This document shows positions 55,529-64,000 of a stretch of DNA of 64,000 nt, piece by piece. Within the stretch, counting starts at the first letter, position 1. Each line of letters starts with the position of its first letter. Position numbers and translations under genes: made by a program. Under the pieces are notes generated by a model, which did not search any database, was not told the DNA's origin, and saw nothing but the letters and a program-made list of their open reading frames with translations. Source of the stretch: Aquimarina sp. RZ0 (GTDB lineage: Bacteria; Bacteroidota; Bacteroidia; Flavobacteriales; Flavobacteriaceae); NCBI RefSeq assembly GCF_008370685.1, contig NZ_VTZU01000004.1, positions 1-64,000 on the forward strand. The letters run 5' to 3'.

Positions 55529-55572
55529 AAAAAGGGATTGAAATGAGATATCTTATTTCAATCCCTTTTTTA
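55529..55572 (+). terminator. Strong terminator after the T9SS enzyme gene
   Basis: AAAAAGGGATTGAAAT at 55529-55544 pairs with ATTTCAATCCCTTTTT at 55555-55570; the inner AGATATCT is itself palindromic. A T-run follows. Confidence 0.93.
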
Positions 55573-55603
55573 TTGTTCTTTAAAATAGTTTGGTAACTAT
55601 TTA

Positions 55604-55763
55604 TACGATTTATAACTAAAAATTTCGCATATTCATCGTTTCTTTTTCCTTTCTACTTCGTTTAAAAAATAAACCGTAGCTATAGCTATGCTTGATTTTT
55701 TTGCCTTGCATAAAGAAAAAATAATTCAATGAATTTATACGAATTTTTTAATCACAAATCGTA
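55604..55763 (+). mobile_element. 160-bp MITE, copy 2
   Basis: Same length and sequence as the copies at 39429 and 56401, flanked by TTA on both sides (3-bp target duplication). It is inserted 2 bases before the left end of another repeat (55766), so it landed next to an older element. Confidence 0.92.
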
Positions 55764-55765
55764 TT

Positions 55766-55935
55766 ATACCATTTGTCATTTGAATTTATTGGAATAAAAT
55801 GTTCTTTTTTCACCTCAGTTTTCAGAATAAAAATAAACCATAGCGCTGCTCTGATTGTTTTTTCTTATTCACCGATAAAAAAATCTTACTTTTCTTTCAC
55901 AGTAAATTCAAGCATTAACTGATTCTAAAATCAAA
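55766..55935 (+). repeat. Partial ATACCATTT-family repeat
   Basis: It starts ATACCATTTGTCATTTGAAT, continues with CTTTTTTCACCTCAGTTTTC, ACCATAGCGCTGCTCTGATTG and CTTATTCACC, and ends near AACTGATTCTAAAA. Order matches 51196-51410, except that the GTAAACTACC...CGATTATCGAG block is missing. No clear right terminus; its end is approximate. Confidence 0.65.
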
Positions 55936-56029
55936 ATTCCGCAAAAAGATATAAATTTGATTTAGCTGTATTTCCTACCAGACACGAGCTATTCACTACA
56001 TTCTTTTATGCCATCCTCGGAGGGTAATA

Positions 56030-56227
56030 CTAAAAAGGATTATTACAGACTGGACTATTTGGTAAAACACAGTTTCCGTGACAACAGATATGACCGGGAA
56101 TGCCGCAAAAAAAGGAATTAGGTGTGTGGCATTGTCCATAGTCATCACTAAAACTACCAGTTATGGATTTTTGAACTGACTTACCTAAAAGTACAATTCC
56201 GTTAATTTTTGAAACGTTTTTTAACAT
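56030..56227 (-). CDS. Cysteine-rich precursor peptide with double-glycine-type leader
   Basis: I choose the ATG at 56227 (65 aa); the open frame runs 16 codons further. The leader MLKNVSKINGIVLLGKSVQK is the type seen in Bacteroidota peptides cut by C39 peptidases, ending ITGS where Gly-Gly is common. The core (about 40 residues) has six Cys residues: C, C, adjacent CC, C, C, in GQCHTPNSFFCGIPGHICC and HGNCVLPNSPVCNNPF, compatible with three disulfides. No exporter or modification enzyme is adjacent. A short bacteriocin or signalling peptide is plausible. MITE copies lie on both sides at 55604 and 56401. Confidence 0.72.
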   Translation of the reverse strand: MLKNVSKINGIVLLGKSVQKSITGSFSDDYGQCHTPNSFFCGIPGHICCHGNCVLPNSPVCNNPF

Positions 56228-56400
56228 AATTGAGAATTTATAAAATTTATGAAACCCGATCAGTTTTATAGACACTCGGGAGTTATGTCTTTTTTATCTA
56301 TTTGATTTGTAATTGTTAATGTAAAGAATACTCTATATTGTTTTTAGAGAGTCTAAACTTTAATAACAATTGCTGCTTCCTTTATATCAGATCTAAGGAA

Positions 56401-56560
56401 TACGATTTATAACTAAAAATTTCGCATATTCATCGTTTCTTTTTCCTTTCTACTTCGTTTAAAAAATAAACCGTAGCTATAGCTATGCTTGATTTTTTTG
56501 CCTTGCATAAAGAAAAAATAATTCAATGAATTTATACGAATTTTTTAATCACAAATCGTA
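56401..56560 (+). mobile_element. 160-bp MITE, copy 3
   Basis: Same sequence as copies 1 and 2, with GAA on both flanks as the 3-bp target duplication. It lies 174 bases upstream of the leader-peptide ATG, so it could influence that gene's promoter. Confidence 0.92.
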
Positions 56561-56646
56561 GAACACACAAATTAACTAAAATTCCAGAAGATTGTACCTG
56601 CCCAAATCGGGTAGTTTTTGACTGGCTCTATATATTTTGCTATTTA

Positions 56647-57798
56647 TTATTTTACTTTTCTCCAGGTGAGTTTTCTCCAGACTTTTTCTAGAGGACCCTG
56701 ATCGTATTTATGCAACCACCAGGAGGAAAAAAGCATTTGACCCCAAAGACATGCCAGACCGATAATGAGCGAAAACAAAGAACCACAGGATGCATATAAA
56801 CCGAACCCCCAGTTGTAATACAATACACTTCCTATTATTGACATCAAAACATAATTTGTCAATCCCATTCTACCAAAATTTATAAATTGGGTAATCCATA
56901 CTTCTCCAGAGTTATGTCTCCATAAGATTACAATAACAGACAGAAATAAAAACATAAGTGAAAGTTTGGCATACGTATCTATCATGGATTTCATAAGTTG
57001 TAAGGTGTTACTATCTGTAATTTGTGGTATCCAGACGAAATTAAGAAAGCTAAAAAAGGATACGAATAAAATACTAATGACTACTATTTTATACCAGACT
57101 TTTATGCTTCCCTCAGTTAAAAACTTAGTTTTTCTAAACAATACTCCCAGATAGAATAATCCAAGAATTGTAAAAAACCTACCTACATTCCAGGACCAAA
57201 TTAGGGTTATGAGATATCCTGACATGAAATTCATTTTCAAAACCTCTTTGAATGTTCCTGCCTTTAATACGTCTTCAATTTTTATTTCGGGATATGCTAC
57301 TCTAAAGTCGTATACATCCCAATTCATGACATAAGTGATCAAATTGTACACATACAGCGGGTTTACTAAAAGGATTACAGCAATGGTGATCAAACTTTTA
57401 TTTCCTAAATATTTAGAAAATATAAGAGGAAAGCCTAAAAGAGCATACATAATCAAAATATCTCCTCTAAAAAAGATCAAGTGTATCCCGCCAATCAGCA
57501 TGAGTATAATCATTCGCCAAAAATGCCTGTAAAAATATTCTTGATTTCTCTCCTTATGATTCTCATGTATGATCCAAAAACTTATTCCAAATAAAAGAGA
57601 GAATAAAGCAAAAGCTTTTCCGGAGACTAGGTCAAACAAGGTGTTCCATATCCATTGATCTGCTTTTACAAGCCATTTGATTGTATAGTCTGGTTTTACA
57701 TAAAAGTCAAAATGTTCTATATGATGCAATAAAAGTATACCAGAAATTGCAAGTCCTCTAAGAGCATCGATTAATTTAATTCTTGGTTTGTTTGGCAT
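56647..57798 (-). CDS. DUF418 family membrane protein
   Basis: The 383-residue protein begins with KLIDALRGLAISGILLLHHIEHF, the N-terminal heparan-alpha-glucosaminide acetyltransferase-like (acyltransferase-3-like) region, and carries the DUF418 C-terminal segment (GRMGLTNYVLMSIIGSVLYYNWGFGLYASCG ... GPLEKVWRKLTW). About ten TM segments. Family members are of unknown or putative transport/acyl transfer function. It stands alone between repeat-rich regions. Confidence 0.9.
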   Translation of the reverse strand: MPNKPRIKLIDALRGLAISGILLLHHIEHFDFYVKPDYTIKWLVKADQWIWNTLFDLVSGKAFALFSLLFGISFWIIHENHKERNQEYFYRHFWRMIILMLIGGIHLIFFRGDILIMYALLGFPLIFSKYLGNKSLITIAVILLVNPLYVYNLITYVMNWDVYDFRVAYPEIKIEDVLKAGTFKEVLKMNFMSGYLITLIWSWNVGRFFTILGLFYLGVLFRKTKFLTEGSIKVWYKIVVISILFVSFFSFLNFVWIPQITDSNTLQLMKSMIDTYAKLSLMFLFLSVIVILWRHNSGEVWITQFINFGRMGLTNYVLMSIIGSVLYYNWGFGLYASCGSLFSLIIGLACLWGQMLFSSWWLHKYDQGPLEKVWRKLTWRKVK

Positions 57799-58278
57799 TA
57801 GATTATTTGTTCTTTGATTGAAATGCCTCTAATTTATGAATTAGTAATTAATTGGTGTAATATCTTAAAGATGTATCATTTCTGCTTCTCCCATTTTTCA
57901 AAGAATTGAATCGTAGTACCATTTCTGAATTAAAATTTCCCATTCAGATTTGCTCTTTTTCATTGGTGCTTCAGCATAAAAAGAAGGGCGTAGGCTATGT
58001 CATAATTTTATTTTTATAGAAACGAAAAATAGTTGATTTTTATTAGAGTATTTTAAAACCAGAATCAAGAAAGTTTAAACTACTTCATTATAGTTCAGAA
58101 GCCAAACTTTTCGGTTGACAACCACTACTCAAGATGAGAGCATTGTATTCATCTTCAATACAATATGTAGAATGAATAATTTTCAATAAACTTTCATCAC
58201 TGATACTACCAAAAGGATTACAATGAATTCAGACAACAAATGGTATTAATAATTTCGCTACTATTCAAGGAAACTGAT
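57799..58278. other. 480-base intergenic region mostly made of a repeat
   Basis: The repeat at 57916-58246 fills most of this gap. The remaining bases beside the DUF418 start are AT-rich and probably hold its promoter. Confidence 0.5.
57916..58246 (+). repeat. 331-bp ATACCATTT-family repeat element
   Basis: The left end GTACCATTTCTGAATT and the right end AATTCAGACAACAAATGGTAT are inverted relative to each other. The stretch CTACTTCATTATAGTTCAGA, then GCCAAACTTTTCGGTTGACA, then ACCACTACTCAAGATGAG matches the 265-bp element at 40468-40732 in reverse orientation with few differences. It lacks the GTAAACTACC block. No coding capacity. Confidence 0.78.
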
Positions 58279-61200
58279 TTATCTCTCTAACCCTTTTTTT
58301 AATACCTCCTGAATTCCTGATAAATGTTCACTAAACTGCATCATCTGAGCCAGTACCTGTGCCATTTCGTTTTGATCTCCAAAACCTTTTAGCTTATTAT
58401 TTTTTATAAAAGTGTCCTTGATAGTTTCCCATCGGGTGATTTCTTCTTTTGTTATACTATTTGTAAGTTCTTTATATTTCAGAAGATTTGCTTCTGCTGC
58501 ACTGGTTAGGGTTTGAGATTCATTTTCGTAATGCGATAGGAGCAAAGTTTGTAATTCTGTAGCGTTCATAATCGGAACCACCTTTGCCACTAATTTACTC
58601 ATATCGCGATAAGACCCTTGTAGCTTGAACGAAGGTTCAGTTCTGTTAGCATCTTCCATGGCGGCAGATTTTATATAAGTAGCATTTACATGCATGATTG
58701 TATTTCTTATGGTCACTACTTTCTCTAATACAGCCAGATATTCCTGAATCTCTTGTTTCGTATGATTTCCTTTTAATTCTATACCTTCCTGAACACCGGT
58801 TTCTACCATTGCAATCAGGCCATAGATATCTTCAAAATACTTGCTGCTTAACTGATGTAGTATAGGGTTGGAAGTCAATGCATTTTCGATCAGACTTAGC
58901 TTAAATAGATCTGCTGTATCACCAATTATATCTCCCAGGTTGTAGATATCTGCTCTATTAGCCAGCATGTCTGGAATCTGAAATTTGTCTCCACTTTCTG
59001 TATATGGATTTCCGGCCATAATCACACAGAATTTCTTGCTCCGCAGATCATAAGTTTTAGGGTTTCCGTTATAGACTCCTTCAATTTTACGGGTTCCATC
59101 GGCTAATGAAATGAATTTTTGTAGAAATTCCGGATTGCAATGTTGTATGTCATCCAGGTATAGCATTACATTATTACCCATCTCAAAGGCGAGGTTTAAT
59201 TTTTTGAGTTCTTCTCTGGCGGCCGAGTTGTGAGCTGCCATTGGGTCTACAGAAGTTACCTCATGACCTATGGCTGGACCATTAATTTTCATAAATACCA
59301 GCCCCAGGCGATTCGCCATATATTCCATCAACGTTGTTTTACCATATCCGGGAGGAGATATTAATAATAGCATACCCATTCTATCAGTACGCTTAGTATC
59401 GCCTACGCTTCCTAATTGTTTTGCCAGGTTATCACCAAAAAGAGGCAGGTAGACCTGATCAATTAATTTATTACGTACAAAAGAAGATAATACTCTGGGT
59501 CTAAATTCTTCTAGTTTTAGGTCTTCTTTTAATGCTTCGGTCACTGTGTGTTTTGCTTCCCGATACCGCTCAAAAGCAGGAACTTCTATGGTTGCAAATT
59601 CAGATAGTTTTTTGATGAAAAGATGATAGTTAAACTCAAAATTGCCTTCTTGTATATTTTGATGACTTCCTTTTAAGCCCTTAATATTTTGAAAAGGGTC
59701 TATATGAATTATTTCTGATACAGCTTCTTTTTTATACAATAGGATACAGACAATTTCGTGAGCATATTCAATCTTTTCCGGATCGTGTGACTTGAGGAAA
59801 GCAGTTACCCATTGAAGAGCAAGATTAATTACATCTTTCTGGGTTCTATTGTTGGATAATGATACAGATTTCTTAAACTTAATCAACACTTTTTTCTTGT
59901 CTAATGTTGATAAAAACGCATCATATAGCTCGTGGGCGTTTTGACTAATACAAAATATATCATCACTTTGAAGCTCTTCAAAAAGATAGATAGCTATTTG
60001 TTTAGATAGATTTAGTACAATATCAGAATTCTTATTCTCTGACGTGGTTTGTCGAATTTTATATTGTTCTGATAATGCAATTATAATTTCAGAAGTATAG
60101 ATTTCTTTCTCTAAATCAGAAAGTATGGTTTGATGCTCGGTACTATCAGAGAAAATTTCTAAAACCGCTCCCGAAGCTTTTATAATACCATTCCAGTATG
60201 TTTTCTTTTCTGTATCTAAACTATGCCAAAAGTATTGTGCATAGGATCGGGATATTGGGCTATACTTTAATAATCCCAGATTGTGATCTTTGCTTACCAA
60301 GACTTGTAGAATTTTGGAAGCATCTACATCGTGAACTCCTTTGATATATCCTTCTGCATAATTCTTGCTGCTTTCGGATTTTACAAGATCCAGTAGTTCT
60401 TCTTCAGACATTAACGTCAGGTTATGTTTGTCAAATTCTTTTTTATCAGATGTGTTGGATGATTGTACCTGAAAAGGATTCGTATGAAAACTCCTAAAAA
60501 TTTTATAAGCTAAATAGGAGGATCGATATACTTCCTGATTTTCTGAAACCAGCTCCTGATCCCAGTATTTTTTTGATTCCAGTAAAATTTCATTATTGAT
60601 TTCCTGGTAAAAATCGGTTCCTGTCAGATGGTATTGTAATGTTTTGTCTTTATAAAGTATAGTGAGATCTAATGGTTGTTTGTTGACACCAAATTTATGT
60701 TTCCCTAATTTGATAATATTTTCGCCATCTTCATATAGATCTTGTTTGTCTTTTAGTTTTCGTGTAGCATCCTCTTTGGCGACTTTTAGAGCTGTTTCTA
60801 TAGTTTCTGCTTTGCCGGCATCATCAAGCTCTAGTAATCCGGAGATGATATCCCGAAGTTTATTGATCATAAGATCAGCTGCAAAATATCCATTGATATC
60901 AGCGACAGAACCAAAACTCAATGCTTTTTTTGTTACCCCTTTTAATATGCGATTTGCGGCATTTTCTAAGGCAACTGCTTTTTTGTTTCTAGCTTCGATC
61001 AGGCTGTTTTTTCTAGCTTCAAAAGCGTTATATACTTCTTCCCGCTTTTCTATGATCTGAGTAATAAATGCCGAAAAATCTGCGAAACGACCTTCGAGAT
61101 CTTCTAACTGGACGGATACTTTATTTAATAATTCATCCGTTTTTTCTGGGGTATTGGCGATATCAAGATAATTGATAATACTCTGATCCACCAGTTTTAG

Positions 61201-63252
61201 TTGGGCAGCAAATTCTGCACTGGATTCTTTACTGCCCAGGGACTTTATTTTATTCTTAATCCCTGCTTTGAGTTGATTGATAGTTGCAAAAATCAAAGAT
61301 ATATTATCTATGATTCTGGTAGAATGTGAAGTATCTTCGATCTGTAGATTAGAAATAATATCAATTAGCATTTCCAGGTCTTTGGCGATCTGATTGACGT
61401 CATCTTCCAGTTTTTTTGCCTCAATAACCTTTTTTATAGTATCTAATACGATCTGTTTTTCTGCTACTCTGGCATGATAGGGCAGGAGCGCTTTTTCATC
61501 TAGCAGAAATTGAACACATCGTTGCGAAATTTTATCAGTTTGTTCGGCAATTTCAGTTTCAAGATTGGTAATGAATTGTAGGTCGATATATCTAATATCA
61601 TTGAGTCCAATAACTTCTCCCCGTAATGTTCTTAATTGTGATAAAACCTGTACAAAGTCGTCTATAGATTTAAAAGAACTGCTTTTTATCTTATTGAAGA
61701 TGGTTTCTGCTGTCACTTTTGTTTCCTTGGTAACATTGGTAGCAGTTTTACGCAGTTGAACTACTTTCTCGAATTCATCAATTGCTGCATTGGCGGCATT
61801 GTTAATTTCGCCTAATGGGATATCTAATCGACAGGTGTCTTCTTCTCTTATCCAATAATAACTATCTATAATATCATTAGAGGAGGCAGTAAGATCATCA
61901 TATAGACCATCATAATTATCCTCTTTGTTAAGTAGCGTGATTAATGCATGGCATTCTGCCATAGCTTTTACGATATCCTTATTTCCAATTTTATACAATA
62001 ATGTATCTGTATGTTCGGATGGAATTTCGTTACCTTTTAGAAATGGTGTTTGCCAGATCTGGATGACATGGTGTTTTGTTTGTTCATCTTCGGTTCTAAA
62101 ATAGCATAGTTCACCATTTTCCAGAATAGTAAATCCATTGCAGATGATAGGTGTTTTGACTTCCTGCTCAATAACATTGTAGGACATTAAGGTGTATAAG
62201 CCTTTTTTACTTTCATAAAAAACATACAAAAAGTCTTCTCCATTTGGGGAGCTTATTTTTTCCTGAAACTTGACATCATTCACCTCATTGGTAAATAATT
62301 TAACTTCTCCGGACTGCAAGTAATATCCATTGGGATACATGATTCCCTGATCATCAGGTAAAAGTACACAAGCATCCTTAATGCATTCAATTTTTTTGAC
62401 TTCCTGCACTTTATGATTATATACAAAATAGCGTGGAGCTTCCTGAAAAGGTTTGATCTCGAGCGCAATGAGGTTTCCTAGATTGGCATAACGATATTGC
62501 CCATCGTCTAATGTTTGATCTACGTGTGTTACTGCCTCATCATAAATTCCTTTTCCATCGTCAGTATTATCTTCTATTTTTATAGTAAGATCTCCTCCTA
62601 TAGTTTCTACAAATACTTTATCTAATATCGAAATATGGGGATGTGCTCCATACCGATGCATATCACGAGTTACTTCTGTCCACTCAAACTCATATTGTTT
62701 AGGGAATTTAAATTCGTGTTCACTACGATTGTCTACATAGGTAAGTGTGCCTTCATTTATTAACCATTTAAAAGTTTTGATGTCAGTAACACTTTCGCTG
62801 AGCTGAAATACCATATGCAGATAGTTGCCAACGATGGCAAACTTAGAAAAGATAGTATTGCGATAATATTTATAGAGGTTGGTAAAATCATCTATAAATA
62901 CGGTATCCTGGATAAGGTCTAGTTTTTTGCTAACAAAGTGATTATCTGTATATGTATAGATACTGAATACATCATCTAGTGTAATCGCTGTGCGCAATCC
63001 AAAATGGACATTATACCCAAAAAGACAATATTGACCAATAGTAATAATATCTCTGGCAATACAGTTGTTTACTGTATTGATTCGGTTATTAGCAATGAGT
63101 TTGGTTTCTACACTGCCAAATACTTCTTTTCTAGCTTCATTTAATTGTGCCAGACGATCTAGAAGTTCTCCTTTTTGCTTTTGCAAACGATTCTGGATAA
63201 TCTCATAAGTTCCTCCGTCTAGTTGTATGTTGTTTGTATTGGTTTCTTCCAT
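58279..63252 (-). CDS. Giant AAA+ ATPase with DUF3686-like N-terminal region
   Basis: The 1657-residue protein starts with a short coiled coil, then a beta-rich region (about residues 60-440) as in DUF3686 proteins annotated DNA repair ATPase, then long helical and coiled-coil segments (about 480-880). The AAA+ core is at about 1230-1480: Walker A SPPGYGKTTLMEYMA with Lys1305, Walker B NVMLYLDDIQHCNPEF, sensor 1 CVIMAGNPYTES. No TM or signal is seen, so it is cytoplasmic. MoxR-like AAA+ enzymes act as chaperones or remodellers. Actual function is unknown, and the repair label is not supported by anything seen here. A small TM protein gene lies 117 bases upstream. Confidence 0.85.
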   Translation of the reverse strand: MEETNTNNIQLDGGTYEIIQNRLQKQKGELLDRLAQLNEARKEVFGSVETKLIANNRINTVNNCIARDIITIGQYCLFGYNVHFGLRTAITLDDVFSIYTYTDNHFVSKKLDLIQDTVFIDDFTNLYKYYRNTIFSKFAIVGNYLHMVFQLSESVTDIKTFKWLINEGTLTYVDNRSEHEFKFPKQYEFEWTEVTRDMHRYGAHPHISILDKVFVETIGGDLTIKIEDNTDDGKGIYDEAVTHVDQTLDDGQYRYANLGNLIALEIKPFQEAPRYFVYNHKVQEVKKIECIKDACVLLPDDQGIMYPNGYYLQSGEVKLFTNEVNDVKFQEKISSPNGEDFLYVFYESKKGLYTLMSYNVIEQEVKTPIICNGFTILENGELCYFRTEDEQTKHHVIQIWQTPFLKGNEIPSEHTDTLLYKIGNKDIVKAMAECHALITLLNKEDNYDGLYDDLTASSNDIIDSYYWIREEDTCRLDIPLGEINNAANAAIDEFEKVVQLRKTATNVTKETKVTAETIFNKIKSSSFKSIDDFVQVLSQLRTLRGEVIGLNDIRYIDLQFITNLETEIAEQTDKISQRCVQFLLDEKALLPYHARVAEKQIVLDTIKKVIEAKKLEDDVNQIAKDLEMLIDIISNLQIEDTSHSTRIIDNISLIFATINQLKAGIKNKIKSLGSKESSAEFAAQLKLVDQSIINYLDIANTPEKTDELLNKVSVQLEDLEGRFADFSAFITQIIEKREEVYNAFEARKNSLIEARNKKAVALENAANRILKGVTKKALSFGSVADINGYFAADLMINKLRDIISGLLELDDAGKAETIETALKVAKEDATRKLKDKQDLYEDGENIIKLGKHKFGVNKQPLDLTILYKDKTLQYHLTGTDFYQEINNEILLESKKYWDQELVSENQEVYRSSYLAYKIFRSFHTNPFQVQSSNTSDKKEFDKHNLTLMSEEELLDLVKSESSKNYAEGYIKGVHDVDASKILQVLVSKDHNLGLLKYSPISRSYAQYFWHSLDTEKKTYWNGIIKASGAVLEIFSDSTEHQTILSDLEKEIYTSEIIIALSEQYKIRQTTSENKNSDIVLNLSKQIAIYLFEELQSDDIFCISQNAHELYDAFLSTLDKKKVLIKFKKSVSLSNNRTQKDVINLALQWVTAFLKSHDPEKIEYAHEIVCILLYKKEAVSEIIHIDPFQNIKGLKGSHQNIQEGNFEFNYHLFIKKLSEFATIEVPAFERYREAKHTVTEALKEDLKLEEFRPRVLSSFVRNKLIDQVYLPLFGDNLAKQLGSVGDTKRTDRMGMLLLISPPGYGKTTLMEYMANRLGLVFMKINGPAIGHEVTSVDPMAAHNSAAREELKKLNLAFEMGNNVMLYLDDIQHCNPEFLQKFISLADGTRKIEGVYNGNPKTYDLRSKKFCVIMAGNPYTESGDKFQIPDMLANRADIYNLGDIIGDTADLFKLSLIENALTSNPILHQLSSKYFEDIYGLIAMVETGVQEGIELKGNHTKQEIQEYLAVLEKVVTIRNTIMHVNATYIKSAAMEDANRTEPSFKLQGSYRDMSKLVAKVVPIMNATELQTLLLSHYENESQTLTSAAEANLLKYKELTNSITKEEITRWETIKDTFIKNNKLKGFGDQNEMAQVLAQMMQFSEHLSGIQEVLKKGLER

Positions 63253-63369
63253 AGTTGATACCCTAGGTTTTAGTTAGAGTTGTTAAAAATTCCTCTCATC
63301 TTTGAGGAGAGGATTAATGTGTTGCTATTAATCCTAAATTTTTTTATTCATAATTCTTTTCTTTTTTAG

Positions 63370-63669
63370 CTACCTATAGGAACTAAAACTAATTTCTGGA
63401 TTATTCTGAAAATGTAGTATTATTCTCCATAAAATAAAGGTTAATAGTAACAAGCTGATAATTACAATAATGATGTTTCTTTTTTTTGTAGCCTTTTGTT
63501 GCCGATCTATTTTCAGCCTAATTTCTTTTAGAATTTCTTCTGAAACTGGTTCCACTATAATTCCTTTGCTCTCTGCATCAGATTCTCCTGTGATATGACT
63601 AAAAGCTTCTCTCTTGACTCTTCGATTATTATTCTTCATCGAAATGTTCATTCCTGAAATTGCACCCAT
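63370..63669 (-). CDS. Small single-TM protein upstream of the giant ATPase
   Basis: The 99-residue protein has a polar basic N-terminus (MGAISGMNISMKNNNRRVKRE), a conserved acidic helix (VEPVSEEILKEIRLKI) and one TM segment near residues 65-85 (NIIIVIISLLLLTFILWRII). I know no function. It resembles the stop-interrupted copy at 63707-63955. It may be co-transcribed with the ATPase gene. Confidence 0.7.
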   Translation of the reverse strand: MGAISGMNISMKNNNRRVKREAFSHITGESDAESKGIIVEPVSEEILKEIRLKIDRQQKATKKRNIIIVIISLLLLTFILWRIILHFQNNPEISFSSYR

Positions 63670-63706
63670 ACGTTTTTCAAGTTTATAATTTATATTTCGA
63701 TGATTT

Positions 63707-63955
63707 TTAGAATAACAAGCAAGTTGTTGTTATGATGCCAATTGTGATAACTGCTATAATTTTGATAGTAGTTATTCGATTTTGCTTCTGAATCTTATTT
63801 CTAATTTCTTTTAGAATTTCTTCAGAAACAGGTTCTATTTTTATTCTATTACTTTCTTTATCAGAACTGGTTCATCCATCAAAAGTTTCTCGTTTATTTC
63901 TCCTGTTATTATTTTTCAAGGAAATTATCATTCCCTGAGCTCCTCCAAATCCCAT
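63707..63955 (-). pseudogene. Stop-interrupted paralogue of the small TM protein
   Basis: In one frame from the ATG at 63955: MGFGGAQGMIISLKNNNRRN, KRETFDG, then an in-frame TGA, then TSSDKESNRIKIEPVSEEIL, KEIRNKIQKQ and a hydrophobic tail. The parts on both sides of the stop align with the intact gene at 63370-63669 (SLKNNNRR/SMKNNNRR and EPVSEEILKEIR in both), so a nonsense mutation is likely. Re-starting downstream or an assembly error are other possibilities. Confidence 0.75.
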
Positions 63956-64000
63956 AGTAAACCGTATTTAAAAGTTAAACAAATCCCATCTGGTCAATCG

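Noticed and set aside
55604-56560. Composite transposon carrying the leader-peptide gene between two MITE copies
   Set aside because: Each MITE has its own 3-bp target duplication (TTA and GAA), so each inserted separately; a composite unit would share one duplication around the whole.
55766-58246. A 2.5-kb element bounded by ATACCATTT inverted repeats and carrying the DUF418 gene
   Set aside because: The right-hand end belongs to its own 331-bp element with its own left end at 57916, and the left-hand end belongs to a separate remnant.

Overview
The window looks like chromosomal DNA of a marine-type Flavobacteriaceae bacterium (Bacteroidota), possibly Aquimarina or a close relative. The genus is inference; the family assignment is firmer. 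It rests on low GC content, two secreted proteins with type IX secretion (T9SS) C-terminal sorting domains, Bacteroidota-style lipoproteins, a PorT-like barrel, and flavobacterial gene neighbourhoods (purH-mreB-mreC-mreD-mrdA-rodA; surE-small membrane protein-lpxB; exbB-exbD-exbD-porT-like-rpoN). There is one tRNA (Ser, anticodon GGA), no rRNA and no CRISPR array.

Layout. 0.1-6.7 kb: a tiny ORF, an NlpC/P60 lipoprotein, the surE-lpxB group, a Tsp-type processing protease and a DppC-like permease. 7.5-10.5 kb: a C39-like/VKOR/thioredoxin fusion and a secreted or anchored non-specific nuclease. 10.5-17.7 kb: the elongation (rod-shape) operon behind purH. 17.8-19.1 kb: a MacB/FtsX-type permease. 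19.5-24.6 kb: a leftward group with a T9SS Ig-like protein, two near-identical tail-collar proteins, a formyltransferase-fold enzyme and a small exported protein. 24.9-34 kb: a retropepsin-like protease, a TPR-CHAT (caspase-like) protease, a PKD/outer-membrane protein, two lipoproteins, and a divergent sigma factor with a membrane TPR partner.

34.1-44.3 kb: tatD, asparaginase, tRNA-Ser, an exbB-exbD cluster whose exbD pair is duplicated and interrupted by repeats, a porT-like gene, a PAP2-like membrane protein and rpoN. 44.5-49.4 kb: a two-component system behind two tandem copies of a lipoprotein/multi-TM-protein pair. 49.9-51 kb: marR and a GNAT gene. 51.8-55.5 kb: a 1214-residue T9SS polysaccharide-type enzyme. 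55.5-58.3 kb: repeat-rich DNA holding a cysteine-rich leader peptide gene and a DUF418 protein. 58.3-64 kb: a giant DUF3686-like AAA+ ATPase with a small membrane protein and its stop-interrupted paralogue.

Most noteworthy: (1) the sigma / membrane-TPR / CHAT / retropepsin locus, where two lipoprotein genes share a matching two-block promoter; (2) a 160-bp MITE in three copies I read as identical, each with its own 3-bp target duplication; (3) a cysteine-rich double-glycine-type precursor peptide between two of those MITEs; (4) duplicated lipoprotein plus 7-TM pairs feeding a two-component system; (5) a second, mosaic repeat family with ATACCATTT ends that splits the duplicated exbD pair and scatters fragments over several intergenic regions.
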